Source: Treponema sp. (GTDB taxonomy: Bacteria > Spirochaetota > Spirochaetia > Treponematales > Treponemataceae). From it: a stretch of DNA of 64,000 nt. The stretch lies in the NCBI GenBank assembly GCA_017449265.1, contig JAFSJW010000006.1, forward strand, positions 1 to 64,000, given 5' to 3'. Each line of letters opens with the position of its first letter. Position 1 is the stretch's first letter. The position numbers were made by a program, and so were the translations under genes. This document shows positions 61,757 through 64,000 of this stretch, one piece after another. The notes below the pieces were generated by a model. That model did not search any database and was not told where the DNA came from. It was given only the letters and a program-made list of their open reading frames with translations.

Positions 61757-64000
61757 CTATACGGAGAAATATGTTTTCATCATCCCCTTGCCTTTCACTT
61801 CAATCTCAACAGGCTCCCCGTACTCCACGTAATTTTTCGTCATTTTGTAAGTTTCTTCCGTAACATGGATAAGCATAGGCTTTCCCGAACTTTCCATGCG
61901 GCTTGCCACATTCACAGTGTCGCCCCAAATATCGTAGATGAACTTAGTCTTTCCGATAACGCCTGCCACAAGATTTCCGGTATTGATTCCAAGTCTTATC
62001 TGAACTTGGTTCTTTGAGTCGCGGTTAAATTCGTTCACATCCTCGATTATACCTTTGGCATAGCGCAGCATACGGATTGCCCCGTCATTTTCCTTGTCCT
62101 CGGTAAGCCCCGAAGCCGCCATGTACGCATCGCCAATCGTTTTGATTTTCTCGATTCCTTCCTGCTTTGCCCGCAAGTCGAACTTGGTGATAAGCCTGTT
62201 CAGCATGGAAACGACTTCTTCCGCCGACAAGCGGTCGCTCATCTTGGTAAAGCCAACGATGTCCGTGAACAAAACGGTCACATTCGGAAATTTTCGCGCG
62301 TGGATGTCGTTTGGGTGTTCGGTCAAATCGTTCGCCACATCCTCCGGCAAAATGCTCAGAAGCAGGCTGCGCGATTTTTTCATTTCATTCTGCAAGTCGC
62401 GCGTCCGTTCTTCGACTTTGTTCTCCAGCACAATCTGGTAACGCTTCATCGCCTTGAACCTGAGGAACACGATAAACGCGGCAATTCCAAGAATAACAAG
62501 CGGAAGCGTGATTTTGAACCACAGAAGCTCCCAGAAGTAAGGCTCTTTTACAATAGTAATGACGCGGCTCAAATCGCTTTTTATCCCGTCCCCGTTCTCC
62601 GAGTAAACGGAAAATTTGTAAGTTCCATATTTAAGGTTCGTATAAGAAACAGTCCTTGGCAAATCCCACTCAGAATAATCATCGTCAAATCCAGCCAGCT
62701 TATACGAAAATCTGGTCTGCTCGGAGGAAATAAAAGTAAGCCCCGTAAACTTAAAGCTGAGACGCTTTGCTGAAGGAGGAATTATGAACCATGTCGCGCT
62801 AGTGTCAAATCGTTTTCCGTCAATCTGCACTTCCTGAATCTCAACGAGCGGCTTGACCTTGTTCGACGCAGCCTTGACCGGATCATAAAGCGCAAAGCCG
62901 TCAATCATCGTAAACCAAAGCCGCCCCAACGAATCTTTCATCGAGCGGCTAGTTGAAGTGACTCCACCAGAAACAAGACCGTCCGACTTTCCGAAGAATT
63001 TTGTGGTTATCTGCTTTATCTTTCCGTCCGCAAGGCTCTCCATATCGCTGAATTTGGCGGAGAAAATTCCGCTGTTTCCAGTCATCCATGCGGTCTGAGT
63101 GTGATCCAAAATAATCTGGAACACAGCGTCCGTTCCAAGCCCGTTGGACGAGTTGAAATTAAAGACTTTTCCTTCCTTAATCCTAGAAATTCCATTCCCC
63201 GTCGTAATCCAAAGCTCCCCTTGCTTCATTTCATTGATTTTAAAGACTACATTTCCAGCCAGACCTTTTTCTGTGTTGTAAATTTTATCAACTTTCTTGT
63301 CAACAAGTGAAAAAATTCCTCCGCCATCAGTGCCAACCCAAATCGCGCCGGCGGAATCCTCGGAAATGCACATGATGAAATCGTTCGCAATTCCGTCATC
63401 TTTCGTTATTTTTGTTATTTCCCCGGTCTTTCCGTCGATTATGTTAAGCCCCGTAGTTGTGCCAACATAAAGGCTTCCGTCGGAAGAACTGAGAGTTACG
63501 CGCACTTTTATTCCAGAAAGCCCATCTTTCGTGCCGTACAACTTTTTTGTTCCGTCAGGACTAACCCTCACAAGCCCATATTTTTCATAAGTCGAAATGT
63601 TCAGAGTCCCGTCCTCCTGAACCTCAACATCCCTTATCCTGATATTCTTGCAAAAATCGGTCACATCGTTCTCAAGGAACTTGTTGTTCTTGTAGCAGTA
63701 AAGCCCGTTGTCACCAGCAAGCCACACAACATTTCTGAACTTATCTTCCGCAATAGAGTTGATTGCAGTGGGAGCCCGCCTCGTATTGAACTTACCGAGA
63801 CTCAGCTTTTCAACACCGCCCCTGTTCGTGGCGAACCAGATATTTCCTTCCCTGTCCTCAAGGACTTTCAGAACATAGGCATCGGTAAGTCCGTCCTCAG
63901 TTCCGTAATATGAAAATTTTCCGTTATGAAGGATAACTACCCCCGATTCAGTTGAGAACCAAATATTAGAATTGCTGTCCTGATATATATGGCTTACCGA
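61757..64000 (-). CDS. Propeller-sensing class III adenylate cyclase (5' end beyond the window)
   Basis: 747 residues seen; the frame stays open to 64000, so the gene starts outside. Order: Reg_prop beta-propeller repeats (NIWFATNRGG, AIWVGTDGGGIF, LWITTGNGISR), a Y_Y_Y domain (ISSEQTRFSYKLAGFDDDYSEW), one membrane segment, then a class III cyclase with VTVLFTDIVGFTKMS (metal Asp), EKIKTIGDAYM (substrate Lys) and FIYDIWGDTVNVASRM (paired Asp, then Asn/Arg). Lys/Asp predicts cAMP. Normally the propeller is fused to a histidine kinase; here the output is a cyclase. The regulator at 12.2 kb is a candidate receptor. Confidence 0.92.
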   Translation of the reverse strand, partial: SVSHIYQDSNSNIWFSTESGVVILHNGKFSYYGTEDGLTDAYVLKVLEDREGNIWFATNRGGVEKLSLGKFNTRRAPTAINSIAEDKFRNVVWLAGDNGLYCYKNNKFLENDVTDFCKNIRIRDVEVQEDGTLNISTYEKYGLVRVSPDGTKKLYGTKDGLSGIKVRVTLSSSDGSLYVGTTTGLNIIDGKTGEITKITKDDGIANDFIMCISEDSAGAIWVGTDGGGIFSLVDKKVDKIYNTEKGLAGNVVFKINEMKQGELWITTGNGISRIKEGKVFNFNSSNGLGTDAVFQIILDHTQTAWMTGNSGIFSAKFSDMESLADGKIKQITTKFFGKSDGLVSGGVTSTSRSMKDSLGRLWFTMIDGFALYDPVKAASNKVKPLVEIQEVQIDGKRFDTSATWFIIPPSAKRLSFKFTGLTFISSEQTRFSYKLAGFDDDYSEWDLPRTVSYTNLKYGTYKFSVYSENGDGIKSDLSRVITIVKEPYFWELLWFKITLPLVILGIAAFIVFLRFKAMKRYQIVLENKVEERTRDLQNEMKKSRSLLLSILPEDVANDLTEHPNDIHARKFPNVTVLFTDIVGFTKMSDRLSAEEVVSMLNRLITKFDLRAKQEGIEKIKTIGDAYMAASGLTEDKENDGAIRMLRYAKGIIEDVNEFNRDSKNQVQIRLGINTGNLVAGVIGKTKFIYDIWGDTVNVASRMESSGKPMLIHVTEETYKMTKNYVEYGEPVEIEVKGKGMMKTYFSV

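Noticed and set aside
1..64000. CRISPR array, prophage, integrase or transposase
   Set aside because: None of the repeats has regular spacers, and no cas, phage or transposase-like protein is encoded; all tandem arrays are explained above.

Overview
The window looks like chromosome of a free-living or gut/rumen-type Treponema (Spirochaetota). The evidence is gene content: an archaeal-type UMP kinase, a murB / double cyclic-nucleotide-domain regulator / cysS / ECF-sigma neighbourhood that I remember from Treponema pallidum, a PilZ protein beside a TPR protein, many exported lipoproteins, and TRAP transporters. A fabD-fabG pair argues against T. pallidum itself. Taxonomy is inference; no rRNA is present.

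Layout. 1-3670: the tail of an upstream gene, then a large InlB-repeat/beta-helix lipoprotein gene with an in-frame G9 tract, flanked on both sides by related non-coding repeat modules. 3671-5386: fabD-fabG. 5387-8001: a lipoprotein and an M20 peptidase on the minus strand. 8045-9200: an intact tRNA-Thr, a disrupted second copy of it, and an hsp20 gene behind a textbook sigma-54 promoter. 9228-14375: pyrH, a fused restriction-modification remnant, popT (DUF368), murB, a cyclic-nucleotide regulator and two small exported proteins. 14457-18369 (minus): TPR, PilZ, NAGPA-like and a conserved protein. 18611-29716 (plus): vWA protein, AEC carrier, cysS, an ECF sigma/anti-sigma/IPT-transglutaminase-like cluster, an HD-GYP protein with three exact 28-residue repeats, hslO and a nuclease. 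29754-36776: rhomboid, inactive-looking M16 lipoprotein, redox-type small protein, chemoreceptor with a G10 tract as its Shine-Dalgarno (SD) sequence, and gpmI. 37055-46112: transport, with a DAACS symporter carrying an N-terminal ATPase-like domain, then an accessory DctP-like lipoprotein, a YesM/YesN-type two-component pair, a structured leader with a small upstream ORF, a dctPQM TRAP transporter and an orphan TAXI binding protein. 46119-64000: tRNA-Gly, a 41-residue basic protein, rarA with a C-terminal extension, two envelope proteins, folD, a GGDEF protein, a TolQ-TolR-TolA/TonB set, a 1528-residue BcrAD/HgdC-like activase, and a propeller-type class III adenylate cyclase running off the end.

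Two nucleotide second messengers recur: c-di-GMP (GGDEF at 51.7 kb, HD-GYP at 26.4 kb, PilZ at 15.6 kb) and probably cAMP (cyclase at 61.8 kb, two-domain regulator at 12.2 kb). No transposase, phage gene or CRISPR array was seen. The signals most worth follow-up are the dctP leader, where one CCTCCT block can pair with either of two SD sequences; two G tracts placed to switch a lipoprotein and a chemoreceptor; a group of genes whose -10 box lies only 5-7 nt before the start codon with no SD (probable leaderless mRNAs); and a dispersed GTTCGGAAAC hairpin family.
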